Origin: an uncultured Bacteroidales bacterium
Lineage (GTDB): Bacteria > Bacteroidota > Bacteroidia > Bacteroidales > Paludibacteraceae
Length of the DNA stretch: 7,400 nucleotides
NCBI GenBank assembly: GCA_937901025.1
Contig: CALCGR010000022.1
Coordinates: 1 to 7,400 of the forward strand
Direction: 5' to 3'
Shown: piece by piece, positions 1 through 5,864 of the stretch
How the letters are laid out: every line of letters starts with the position of its first letter
Position numbering within the stretch: position 1 is the first letter of the stretch
Program-made: the position numbers and the translations under genes
Notes under the pieces: generated by a model
The model's input: the letters and a program-made list of their open reading frames with translations, nothing else
What the model was told of the DNA's origin: nothing
Database searches by the model: none

Positions 1-50
1 TGGTAGTTGTCCAGCACATATTGCCGCGCAATATCGAGTTTACTTGCCAT
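1..50 (-). CDS. Partial CDS, N-terminal 16 residues only, product unknown
   Basis: An ATG at 50 opens a frame that stays open to the left edge and begins MASKLDIARQYVLDNY. The start is supported by a purine-rich GGTGGAGGAGAG stretch just upstream, which is stronger than the ribosome sites elsewhere in this window. It overlaps the end of the preceding - strand gene by 11 bases (ATGGCAAGTAA), which suggests translational coupling in one operon. Too little is present to assign a family. It could be a chance frame. Confidence 0.5.
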   Translation of the reverse strand, partial: MASKLDIARQYVLDNY

Positions 51-420
51 GACTCTCCTCCACCTTAATTATTATACGCTCGTACGCACGCACGCAGTAG
101 CGGCATTTGGGGCCGAAGATGCGTTGCAGTTTCTCGCGGAAGAACCGGATGTTCTGGTATATGGGTTGACTGCCGTCGTAACTGCAGATGACCATGATCC
201 GGTGGGCTTTCGGGTGTCGGCGGACACCCACGGGCAGTTTGCCCACTTGTCTCCCTTCCTCATTGAGTTCGTGATAGAGGGTGGACCGCCGATGGGTAGA
301 AGGGTCCCGTAGAACAAAGCCGATGGCCTTGTTCAGGTTGAGGTAGTTCATGACTCGTGCCACTTTGGCATCGTTGCTTTTGAGGGAAGAAGCAATAACC
401 ACTTGTTCTAGTTGTGCCAT
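40..420 (-). CDS. Small basic hypothetical protein (126 aa)
   Basis: I do not recognise this protein. It is 126 residues, basic throughout (for example the RRHPKAHR stretch near residues 67-74), with one CxxC pair at Cys106 and Cys109 that could bind metal or be chance. No signal peptide or membrane segment is visible. The frame stays open upstream to 714, but I chose the ATG at 420. The upstream part would translate through a Bacteroidota-type promoter at 517-524 and a repeat tract giving low-complexity LPLF/HHLPLF peptides. That start leaves a leader of about 90 bases. The gene is divergent from the 730 gene and probably co-transcribed with the partial gene at 50. A DNA- or RNA-binding role is only a guess from the charge. 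Confidence 0.6.
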   Translation of the reverse strand: MAQLEQVVIASSLKSNDAKVARVMNYLNLNKAIGFVLRDPSTHRRSTLYHELNEEGRQVGKLPVGVRRHPKAHRIMVICSYDGSQPIYQNIRFFREKLQRIFGPKCRYCVRAYERIIIKVEESHGK

Positions 421-516
421 AATCTTTCTGTTTTTGGCGTTAAAAAAATTATGGCAGGCCTGCCCGTCGGTGGGTGTTATCTTGAGCTCATTCACCCTCT
501 CCGGCGTTTGACGATG

Positions 517-524
517 CAAAATTA
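517..524 (-). promoter_or_regulatory. Candidate Bacteroidota promoter (-7 element) for the 420-40 gene
   Basis: Read on the - strand this is TAATTTTG, matching the TAnnTTTG -7 consensus of the Bacteroidota primary sigma factor. No good TTTG -33 box is seen 19-20 bases upstream; that stretch is A/T-rich. Transcription would begin near 510 and leave a leader of about 90 bases. The leader holds a perfect 12-bp palindrome (GGCAGGCCTGCC, 453-464) followed on the - strand by seven T residues. Confidence 0.5.
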
Positions 525-554
525 CTGCTTTTTTTGTATTTTTATGAAAAAACA

Positions 555-596
555 GTGGCAAATGGTGGGTAAATAGTGGTAAATAGTGGGCAAAAA
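555..596. repeat. Four helically phased GTGG(G)YAAATA repeats between divergent promoters
   Basis: Four near-copies begin at 555 (GTGGCAAATG), 565 (GTGGGTAAATA), 576 (GTGGTAAATA) and 586 (GTGGGCAAAAA). Start-to-start distances are 10, 11 and 10 bases, so they lie on one face of the helix. Looser GG dinucleotides continue at about 608, 620, 629, 640 and 652. The block lies between the -7 element at 517-524 and the promoter at 670-701. A protein binding there could control both directions. Operator or iteron-type binding sites are the likely reading; plain low-complexity expansion is the alternative. Confidence 0.55.
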
Positions 597-669
597 GAGG
601 ATGTTTTGGTAAAAAATATGGATATTTTGGTGATAATTGGGTAATTTTATGTGGAAAATTCAAATAATA

Positions 670-701
670 TTTGCATATGTAAAAAATATGTTGTACCTTT
701 G
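670..701 (+). promoter_or_regulatory. Bacteroidota promoter for the 730 gene
   Basis: TTTG at 670-673 and TACCTTTG at 694-701 are separated by exactly 20 bases. This fits the TTTG / TAnnTTTG -33/-7 architecture of Bacteroidota. Transcription should start around 706-709, leaving a leader of about 22 bases before the ATG at 730. This supports the 730 start over the in-frame codon at 637, which lies upstream of the promoter. Confidence 0.8.
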
Positions 702-729
702 CAGTCGCAATCACATAAAAACAACCATT

Positions 730-1143
730 ATGGCTATTTCATTTGAAAAACAATTCAAGAACACTATTTTAGGAGAGAATCTTAAGTGTACTATTCAGTC
801 CAGCGGTAAACTTGGCTTCACCGAGAAGACTATTTCAGCAATGAACTTAGATGAGAACACAGCTTTTAATTTCTATCCGGATGGGAGTAGAAAAGATGTT
901 TTCTACCTTATCAAGACGACCAAAGAAGATGAGAATGCGTTTCCCGTCAAGAAATCGGGCAAGTATTATTACATCAATACGCGCACGTTATTTGGTTCGT
1001 TAGGGTTTGATTATCGAAGCAAGGATTATACGATAGTTTTTGATATGATTCGCGATTTAGAGCAAGAGCAGCAGTATGGCGGTGAGATTTACAAATTAGT
1101 GAAACGCATCATCTCACGCGAGAAAGAGGAAACGATGGAGTAA
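730..1143 (+). CDS. Conserved-looking hypothetical protein (137 aa), first gene of + strand operon
   Basis: The start at 730 is set by the well-formed promoter just upstream and by where coding character begins (MAISFEKQF). The protein is soluble with mixed alpha/beta character: a GKLGFTEKTI segment near residue 22, a KSGKYYYINTRTLFGSLGFDY segment near 76, a beta-rich TIVFD stretch, then a charged helical tail ending EKEETME. The wording resembles small uncharacterised Bacteroidota proteins found in accessory regions, but that is recollection and no function is claimed. It is followed after 15 bases by the 1159 gene on the same strand. Confidence 0.75.
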   Translation: MAISFEKQFKNTILGENLKCTIQSSGKLGFTEKTISAMNLDENTAFNFYPDGSRKDVFYLIKTTKEDENAFPVKKSGKYYYINTRTLFGSLGFDYRSKDYTIVFDMIRDLEQEQQYGGEIYKLVKRIISREKEETME

Positions 1144-1158
1144 GAGCCGGTAAATACC

Positions 1159-1470
1159 ATGAAAGATTGGCTTAACATAGAGTCGCTGTTGGAAGTCATC
1201 CGCACAACACCGGATGATGCATATGCTTTGCGGTTAAAGAGTGACCTTATGGATGCCATTGATCCTACAACCAAGAAAGGGCAAGAAATAATTGGTAAGT
1301 TGCAAATGGTGTTGCAAGAGCGTGGTCGAATAATGGAATGTAAACAGCGAGAGGCTGAGGACCGAGCCGATGAGCGCGAACGATTTAGACTACAGGGGTC
1401 GGCTCCGCAAATGTATGTTAATAGTAAGGTAGATTATGGCACAGGGGATATTCATCAATTGCACCATTAA
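1159..1470 (+). CDS. Hypothetical protein (103 aa) with charged helical middle
   Basis: ATG at 1159 lies 15 bases after the stop of the 730 gene, so the two are probably one operon. The N-terminal 50 residues look helical. Residues about 50-78 are strongly charged (CKQREAEDRADERERFR) and could form a coiled coil. The tail (VDYGTGDIHQLHH) is polar and His-rich. I do not recognise the family. The end overlaps by 35 bases, in another frame, the longest version of the next gene. If that gene starts at 1514 instead, there is a 43-base gap holding an SD-sequestering hairpin. Confidence 0.7.
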   Translation: MKDWLNIESLLEVIRTTPDDAYALRLKSDLMDAIDPTTKKGQEIIGKLQMVLQERGRIMECKQREAEDRADERERFRLQGSAPQMYVNSKVDYGTGDIHQLHH

Positions 1471-1879
1471 CGAGTTGGTCCAGAACCTCCATGTAGGTGA
1501 GGGAGGTTCGGTAATGACTGAACAAAACGAGCCCACGACTTCTCAATCGTGGGCTACTCCCGCCTTATCCAAAGGCGAAACAGTCGTTTATCGTCCTTTT
1601 GATTTATTAGTACGAGAAGGTCACTGCCAAACGGAACTCAATTCCGTCACGGAACGTCTGCGCATACGTTGTGCCGCGGAGAGTGCATACGCATTGATGC
1701 GTTTGTTGCGCGAATTAGAGCAATCGCATTATGTCCTGTTGTCCGATGCGCGTGGTCCTAAAGAGGTTTATAACTCATTATGTGCCTCTTTTCCGATGCC
1801 TACTATTACGCTCGAAGCCTTCCGTGACGCTTGGAAGAATGTCAAATTTCCTTTCGCGGCTCGTAACCGCGTCTGTTAA
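1436..1879 (+). CDS. Hypothetical protein (147 aa, or 121 aa from 1514), third gene of + strand operon
   Basis: This is a clear coding frame of unknown function, with helical segments around LRIRCAAESAYALMRLLREL and a C-terminal ITLEAFRDAWKNVKF that looks like a small helical domain. The start is uncertain. ATG 1436 gives an N-terminus of MAQGIFINCTINELVQNLH and overlaps the previous gene by 35 bases. ATG 1514 has GGAGG seven bases upstream, unusually good for this phylum, and that GGAGG sits in a hairpin. A perfect 9-bp hairpin (1530-1555) falls inside the reading frame soon after 1514. The gene converges with the - strand operon ending at 1948. Confidence 0.65.
   Translation: MAQGIFINCTINELVQNLHVGEGGSVMTEQNEPTTSQSWATPALSKGETVVYRPFDLLVREGHCQTELNSVTERLRIRCAAESAYALMRLLRELEQSHYVLLSDARGPKEVYNSLCASFPMPTITLEAFRDAWKNVKFPFAARNRVC
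1483..1509 (+). promoter_or_regulatory. RNA hairpin enclosing the GGAGG ribosome site before ATG 1514
   Basis: GAACCTCC (1483-1490) and GGAGGTTC (1502-1509) are perfect 8-bp complements around an 11-base loop. The 3' arm contains the GGAGG that would serve the ATG at 1514, so folding would hide it. The preceding gene stops at 1470, close enough for arriving ribosomes to disturb the 5' arm. This is the layout of translational coupling. If the true start is 1436, the structure is simply inside the coding region. Confidence 0.45.
1530..1555. repeat. 9-bp perfect hairpin, REP/IS200-IS605-like
   Basis: AGCCCACGA (1530-1538) and TCGTGGGCT (1547-1555) pair perfectly around an 8-base loop, CTTCTCAA. 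The AGCCCACGA/TCGTGGGCT arms resemble palindromes recognised by IS200/IS605-family TnpA enzymes and REP-type elements; that comparison is from memory. It lies within the reading frame of the 1436 gene, coding for the TTSQSWATP region. It could be a domesticated insertion or an mRNA structure near the start codon. Confidence 0.5.
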
Positions 1880-1914
1880 TTTCGTCCATTGCCCCGCAAC
1901 TTTTTCCTTTTTTC

Positions 1915-1926
1915 CCCCAAGCATGC
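1915..1926 (+). repeat. 12-bp inverted repeat, left copy, at the 3' edge of the MazG-helicase operon
   Basis: CCCCAAGCATGC here matches, in inverse orientation, GCATGCTTGGGG at 5838-5849. The two copies bracket the four-gene - strand operon. The left copy is part of the palindrome CAAGCATGCTTG (1918-1929). A 12-bp match in 7.4 kb can arise by chance, so this is only a candidate boundary. Confidence 0.3.
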
Positions 1927-1947
1927 TTGACATGGGGCTGGGTGGAA

Positions 1948-2223
1948 CTATACCGTCACGCCCCCAAATATTACGCACACAATGCCGATGATGGCGGCTA
2001 AGGTCAGCATACCTAATATGACCCCGAGGCAACCCCACTTACGTTCGCCATCGGGGAGTCGGTCACTGAGTAAAGCAAAGAGCAGACCGATGAACGGTGT
2101 AAATACGAGACTAAGGAAGAACGTCCATCCAAAGCCGATCTTCCTGCGGGCACCAATCAGTCCCACGAGTGCCGCCACCAGCGACCCCGTGCAACAGGCG
2201 AATATGATTAATAAGAGGGACAT
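1948..2223 (-). CDS. Small three-helix inner-membrane protein (91 aa)
   Basis: This is a small integral membrane protein, probably of the inner membrane. Hydrophobic spans are at residues about 3-24, 32-52 and 64-88. They are joined by a basic loop with the motif GARRKIGFGW (24-33) and by a charged loop SDRLPDGERKW (53-63). The RRKIGFGW ... PFIGLL pattern is familiar from short uncharacterised Bacteroidota membrane proteins, but no function is known to me. Its ATG overlaps the end of the metallophosphoesterase gene by 16 bases, so the two are very probably co-translated. As the last gene of the operon it could be a membrane effector or anchor (inference). Confidence 0.75.
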   Translation of the reverse strand: MSLLLIIFACCTGSLVAALVGLIGARRKIGFGWTFFLSLVFTPFIGLLFALLSDRLPDGERKWGCLGVILGMLTLAAIIGIVCVIFGGVTV

Positions 2224-2969
2224 AGTTCCATTATATCAAGCATGCGGAAACGAATGCCATCATATTCTCCATGCCAAGATTGATGGAAATGGCCATAAAA
2301 CCAATGCGTCACCGAATGTTTATCTCGTTTCAAATGTGCAAAGAGCATATCCATTTGCTCCCTCTCCATTTTACAATCAGCCAACAGTTTAGAATCATTG
2401 ATCGCCCAACCTCTCAGACCATCCGTGGATGTTATTTCACAAAAAGAAGGTGCGGTGTGTGTCACTACGACATTAATCTGTATGCCGGACATGGCAATTT
2501 CGTCCATCAGTGTTGCGTCATATCGAGGTACCTCATTGGACCAATAGATGCGCTTACTCTGAAATCGCGACATCTCCCTCAACCGCCAACTGCGGTCAAT
2601 ACTGATGGCTCCGCCAACGCAAAGAATATTTTGCTCACATGCGTTGATGATGGAGTAGTCGGGGATAGTGCGAAAACGCTTATTCCGTATCTTTTGTTCT
2701 TCAAAGAATGACGGATCATCGTGATTGCCACGTATCATTGCTATATAGCAGTTACGGGACGCCAATGCTCGCTGTATACGACGGGCCAAAAGCGGGTAGC
2801 TACTTTCCTCTGCAAACCCAAAGCCGCAATCCCCGGCTACGATAACCAACGTGTCGTGCATATCATACTCCGAGCATATCGCGAGCGATAGCATCTCAAA
2901 GTCACCATGGATATCTCCGCAAATCACGATTGACTTAACATCAGGATATGGAAAGGTGTTTTTATACAT
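2208..2969 (-). CDS. Calcineurin-like metallophosphoesterase (253 aa)
   Basis: All metal-ligand motifs of the calcineurin-like phosphoesterase fold are present in order: GDIHGD (18-23), GDCG (46-49), GNHDD (81-85), TH in VVTHTAP (His171) and GHFH (226-229). The enzyme should therefore use two metal ions to hydrolyse a phosphomono- or diester. The substrate cannot be told: nucleotides, nucleic acid ends and phosphoproteins are all possible. No signal peptide is seen, so it is cytosolic. The length is normal for a single-domain family member. It lies 102 bases downstream of the helicase fusion, with a short hairpin between, and overlaps the membrane-protein gene by 16 bases. I see no consensus promoter directly upstream, so read-through from the helicase is likely. 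Confidence 0.9.
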   Translation of the reverse strand: MYKNTFPYPDVKSIVICGDIHGDFEMLSLAICSEYDMHDTLVIVAGDCGFGFAEESSYPLLARRIQRALASRNCYIAMIRGNHDDPSFFEEQKIRNKRFRTIPDYSIINACEQNILCVGGAISIDRSWRLREMSRFQSKRIYWSNEVPRYDATLMDEIAMSGIQINVVVTHTAPSFCEITSTDGLRGWAINDSKLLADCKMEREQMDMLFAHLKRDKHSVTHWFYGHFHQSWHGEYDGIRFRMLDIMELCPSY

Positions 2970-3035
2970 ATAATTCTACGTAATCACTTTTGTCCAGGGC
3001 AAGGGGGATTAGTTATTTACATCTTCCTTAACTTT

Positions 3036-3050
3036 CCGGATGCGATCCGG
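3036..3050. repeat. 6-bp hairpin in the helicase-phosphoesterase gap
   Basis: CCGGAT (3036-3041) and ATCCGG (3045-3050) pair perfectly around a 3-base loop in the 102-base gap between the two - strand genes. On the - strand it is followed by AAAGTTAAGG rather than a T tract, so it is not a standard intrinsic terminator. It could stabilise the 3' end of a processed helicase transcript or partly attenuate transcription. The rest of the gap (2970-3071) shows nothing else. Confidence 0.35.
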
Positions 3051-3071
3051 GGCAATGGACGAAATGTGTGT

Positions 3072-5468
3072 TTATATCGTCTCAATAAACTCGCCGATGA
3101 TGCGGAGGGAGTCGGCTTCGTCGGCATCGATGGTGAGGACAGGATAGTTCTTATTCAGCGGCTGAAGCGTGATAGCCTCGTGCTCCCAGTTACCCCACTC
3201 GTCAAAACGCTTGACACTATGGTACTCCTTAATCGTATGGCTACCCCGATAGTCCTCATCGGTCTGACCGATATGCTCAGCCAAGACAATCTTACCTTCC
3301 CGCGAGCCCCCTTTATACACCTCAAAGAGGCAATAGTCACCATCATGGATGCGCGGTTCCATCGAGTGGCCTACCGCCTGGATAATAAACCGCGAGCGGT
3401 CCTTAATATTATGCCCCGAAGCCTTCATCCAGCCCAGCGCCTCCACCGCCTCATATTCGCCAAAACGGCCACAAGCCGCCTTCACCGAATAGACGGGGTA
3501 ATAAAGGATATACTTCTCCTCCTCCGGCACCTGCTCTAAGATCAACGAGGGCTGCAGCGGAACGGGTTGCTGCTGCATCTGTCCGGCACGGGATTGTTCG
3601 AGGAGCTGCTTCATATAGATACTCAGGTCCTCGTCCTCGCAATAGATATAACACCCCTTCTGCCCGCGGGACATAAGGGTCTTATAAGTGTTCCTAATAA
3701 TCGTATCCGCCAGCGGTTCGCCCCCGCGCATGCGGAAGCCCGCCAACGACTTATCGGTACGGGCACGCCGGGTATAGTCCGTAATGACCTGGCCATCCTT
3801 ATAGCGCAAGTCGCGACCGATGATGACGCCCACATAGTCGAACTCCAGTCCTTGCGAGGTATGGATACAACCCACTTGGTCAAACGATTGCGGGTCAATC
3901 GCCCAAGTAGAGGTGTCGCCGAAGTTCCACTGCGCCTCAAAGCCGTTCTTGAGTTTAATATCCATGCCGGACTTACTGTCCTTAGAGATCCAGTTATAGC
4001 AATAGCCGGCAAGCATACGGGCTTTGTTATTGATAAGGTTCTTGATACGCAGCGCCTCCCGCATCTCGTTCGGGTCGTCAAAGATACGGATATCGTAGTC
4101 GAGCCCCAACGCCACATTAGGCGTCTGCTTCATGCCCAGGAGCGTATTGAGGAAACTGAGGTAACCATCGGAACCATTGCAGCGGAACTGGGAGACGAGG
4201 TTGAAGTCCTCGCCCTCGACCACCTGACTGCCCTCCATCTTAGCGAACCGCCTAATCATCTCCACCGAACCGACATCGGTAGTGGTCACCTTCTGGTCCT
4301 CATCAATAAAAAAAACACTGACCTTCGCCGCGCGGATGATCTCGCGTACCTGGGCTTCGCCTTTGTTCTGGAACATACCGGACTTCAGCTGTAAGCGGTG
4401 CGCCTCATCGGCTAAGAGGCAGTCAAAAGTATTGGGTTTAGCGTCCACGAACGAACCCGAACCCGTGAAGAGGCGATGGATATAATTGAGTTTGAATTGG
4501 TCTTGTCTGAGTTTAGCGAAATAGACATTACGCGGAGCGGAGTTCTTGGTGACATATAGGGCGGCATAGTCCTTATTGATCAAGTCCGCCAGTAGTTGGA
4601 TAGCGATGACCGACTTACCGGTACCCGGTCCGCCTTGGATGATATAAGTGTACTTCTTGACGGGGTCTTGGGGACGGGCTGCCTGTTTCTGCAGCACATA
4701 CTCTACGGACTTCTTAATCGTCTCATATGCCACTTTCTGCTCATCGATAAGGAAGAACTCGCGGTTCCCCTTCAGCATCGACGACAAGGTGTCCTGCAAG
4801 GACTTGGAGGGACGCAGCTTGCCGTTCTCGATGATCATAAGCAAGTCCTTGTCCGCCTTGCGGCAGATATACTGATGGATGAAAGAGCGGAGTTGCACCG
4901 TATCCCTACTCAGGAAGACCGGAGCCAAGGCGATGGCCTCGCGGTAAAAGTCATTATCGATGTTCTTGCGGTGCTCCTCCTTATAGTTATGCAGATAAGC
5001 GCAAGGGATGAGGCGGATGTTCCCGTCGCTGACGGTCTCGTTGAAGCCCTCGATGATCTTAGCATACGAATAGGCCTGATAACTGGGGTGCGCCACAGTA
5101 CGCACTGCCCCGCCGGTATAGGTCTTCACTAAGTCCTCCCGTTCGGTAGGTTCGCTATCCTCCCATTGTTTGAGTTCGATGACGACCACGTTCTGCTGTG
5201 CGTGCTCGTCCTCCCCGGCAATGAGGAAGTCGATACGCTTGGAGGTCAAGGGAATCTGATACTCAATCGCGATACGGCAATCGGTGGGGATAGAGGCATC
5301 CTCCAAGACATTGCGCATATACTGCATCGAATTCGCCCACGAGCGATATTCCGCATCGTTATTATGGTTGATGCAGTGCGCAAAGAACGCGTCTTGAATC
5401 TTATCCGCGATGAGGTTATTCCTCACGTCCTGAATAAACCCGCCCGTCGTATTGCGATAGATAATCAT
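3072..5468 (-). CDS. PD-(D/E)XK-like nuclease / DUF2075 helicase / S24 (LexA-UmuD) peptidase fusion (798 aa)
   Basis: Three parts are visible. Residues ~1-220 contain RIDFLIAG (Asp80) and VVVIELKQW (Glu98, Lys100), the D...ExK pattern of PD-(D/E)XK nucleases. Residues ~240-620 are a DUF2075 (Schlafen-related) superfamily 1 helicase: Walker A GGPGTGKS (279-286), Walker B LLADEAHR (351-358), FFIDEDQKV (387-394), SQFR (426-429), HTSQGLEFDYVGVIIG (536-551) and a final SRGQKGCYIYC (600-610). After a Gln/Pro linker (629-640), residues ~650-798 are an S24 peptidase domain with GHSMEP (nucleophile Ser702) and HTIKEYH (general base Lys747). A Cys666-Gly667 pair in PVYSVKAACGRFG lies 36 residues before Ser702, as in UmuD, and is a candidate self-cleavage site. 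No part appears broken. The ATG overlaps the MazG stop by four bases. Function is inferred as DNA or RNA processing in defence or repair. Confidence 0.9.
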   Translation of the reverse strand: MIIYRNTTGGFIQDVRNNLIADKIQDAFFAHCINHNNDAEYRSWANSMQYMRNVLEDASIPTDCRIAIEYQIPLTSKRIDFLIAGEDEHAQQNVVVIELKQWEDSEPTEREDLVKTYTGGAVRTVAHPSYQAYSYAKIIEGFNETVSDGNIRLIPCAYLHNYKEEHRKNIDNDFYREAIALAPVFLSRDTVQLRSFIHQYICRKADKDLLMIIENGKLRPSKSLQDTLSSMLKGNREFFLIDEQKVAYETIKKSVEYVLQKQAARPQDPVKKYTYIIQGGPGTGKSVIAIQLLADLINKDYAALYVTKNSAPRNVYFAKLRQDQFKLNYIHRLFTGSGSFVDAKPNTFDCLLADEAHRLQLKSGMFQNKGEAQVREIIRAAKVSVFFIDEDQKVTTTDVGSVEMIRRFAKMEGSQVVEGEDFNLVSQFRCNGSDGYLSFLNTLLGMKQTPNVALGLDYDIRIFDDPNEMREALRIKNLINNKARMLAGYCYNWISKDSKSGMDIKLKNGFEAQWNFGDTSTWAIDPQSFDQVGCIHTSQGLEFDYVGVIIGRDLRYKDGQVITDYTRRARTDKSLAGFRMRGGEPLADTIIRNTYKTLMSRGQKGCYIYCEDEDLSIYMKQLLEQSRAGQMQQQPVPLQPSLILEQVPEEEKYILYYPVYSVKAACGRFGEYEAVEALGWMKASGHNIKDRSRFIIQAVGHSMEPRIHDGDYCLFEVYKGGSREGKIVLAEHIGQTDEDYRGSHTIKEYHSVKRFDEWGNWEHEAITLQPLNKNYPVLTIDADEADSLRIIGEFIETI

Positions 5469-5794
5469 AGTTCGTTGTATTTCTTGGCGGTACCCTTGGC
5501 TTTGTCTACGGGGTACTTGGCCGCATTGCGTGCGATCTTGTCCATCACGATTTGGCGCACGTCGAGGTTGTACTTCGTGGCCATCAAGAGGGCATAGTTA
5601 AACACATCGGCAAGTTCCTCGCGAATCTTGTCTTCATTCACGTCTTTCGGGTCCTTCCAGAGAAAAGCCTCCAGCAGTTCATTGGCTTCAATGCTCAAGC
5701 CAATGGCGAGGTCTTTCCCGTTATGGAACTGGTCCCAGTCGCGTTCCTTCGAGAACTGCGCTATCGCAGCCTGTAATTCTTCAATGTCGGACAT
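5465..5794 (-). CDS. MazG-like nucleotide pyrophosphohydrolase (109 aa)
   Basis: This is a short all-helical MazG/dCTPase-type enzyme, which hydrolyses (d)NTPs to (d)NMP plus pyrophosphate using Mg2+. The metal-binding helices are visible: EANELLE (36-42, Glu36 and Glu39) and REELADV (58-64, Glu60 and Asp63). The C-terminal NAAKYPVDKAKGTAKKY matches the basic KYP..KAKG tail typical of the single-domain family, so the protein is complete. It is translationally coupled to the helicase by an ATGA overlap, which argues that the two act together, for example by adjusting nucleotide pools or removing a modified or signalling nucleotide (inference). No TAnnTTTG promoter is seen in the 105 bases upstream, so it may be transcribed with the ORF6N gene. 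Confidence 0.9.
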   Translation of the reverse strand: MSDIEELQAAIAQFSKERDWDQFHNGKDLAIGLSIEANELLEAFLWKDPKDVNEDKIREELADVFNYALLMATKYNLDVRQIVMDKIARNAAKYPVDKAKGTAKKYNEL

Positions 5795-5837
5795 ATATAT
5801 TTTTTTTCTTTATCTCTTTCTCTCCTGTTTCATGCAT

Positions 5838-5849
5838 GCATGCTTGGGG
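5838..5849 (-). repeat. 12-bp inverted repeat, right copy, upstream of MazG
   Basis: GCATGCTTGGGG is the inverse of the copy at 1915-1926. It sits in CATGCATGCATGC, a short CATG tandem (5831-5843). It lies 44 bases upstream of the MazG start, so the pair frames the whole operon. The matching stops after 12 bases apart from a nearby shared CATG, so the claim is weak. Confidence 0.3.
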
Positions 5850-5864
5850 CTTATTCAGTTCATG

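Noticed and set aside
421..714. N-terminal extension of the 126-residue protein back to 714
   Set aside because: It would run through a TAATTTTG promoter element and the phased repeats, and the translation is low complexity.
637..729. N-terminal extension of the 730 gene to a start at 637
   Set aside because: It begins upstream of the full-consensus promoter at 670-701, so it would not be in the transcript.
1855..1871. CGCGG/CCGCG hairpin as terminator of the + strand operon
   Set aside because: It lies inside the last codons of the gene and is not followed by a T tract; the T runs near 1901-1913 have no stem directly before them.
2271..2711. Open frame on the + strand opposite the metallophosphoesterase
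   Set aside because: All five metal-binding motifs are on the - strand frame; this one has no recognisable features.
3623..4117. Open frame on the - strand in a different phase of the helicase gene
   Set aside because: It is an arginine/serine-rich shadow of the genuine frame, whose motifs (QGLEFDYVG and others) cover the same bases.
3567..4394. Long open frame (275 codons) on the + strand within the helicase gene
   Set aside because: It lies antisense to the helicase domain, whose frame carries all the family motifs; the translation shows no domain pattern and no promoter precedes it.
4596..5132. Open frame (178 codons) on the + strand opposite the nuclease part
   Set aside because: It is antisense to a well-supported coding region, with no independent start signals.
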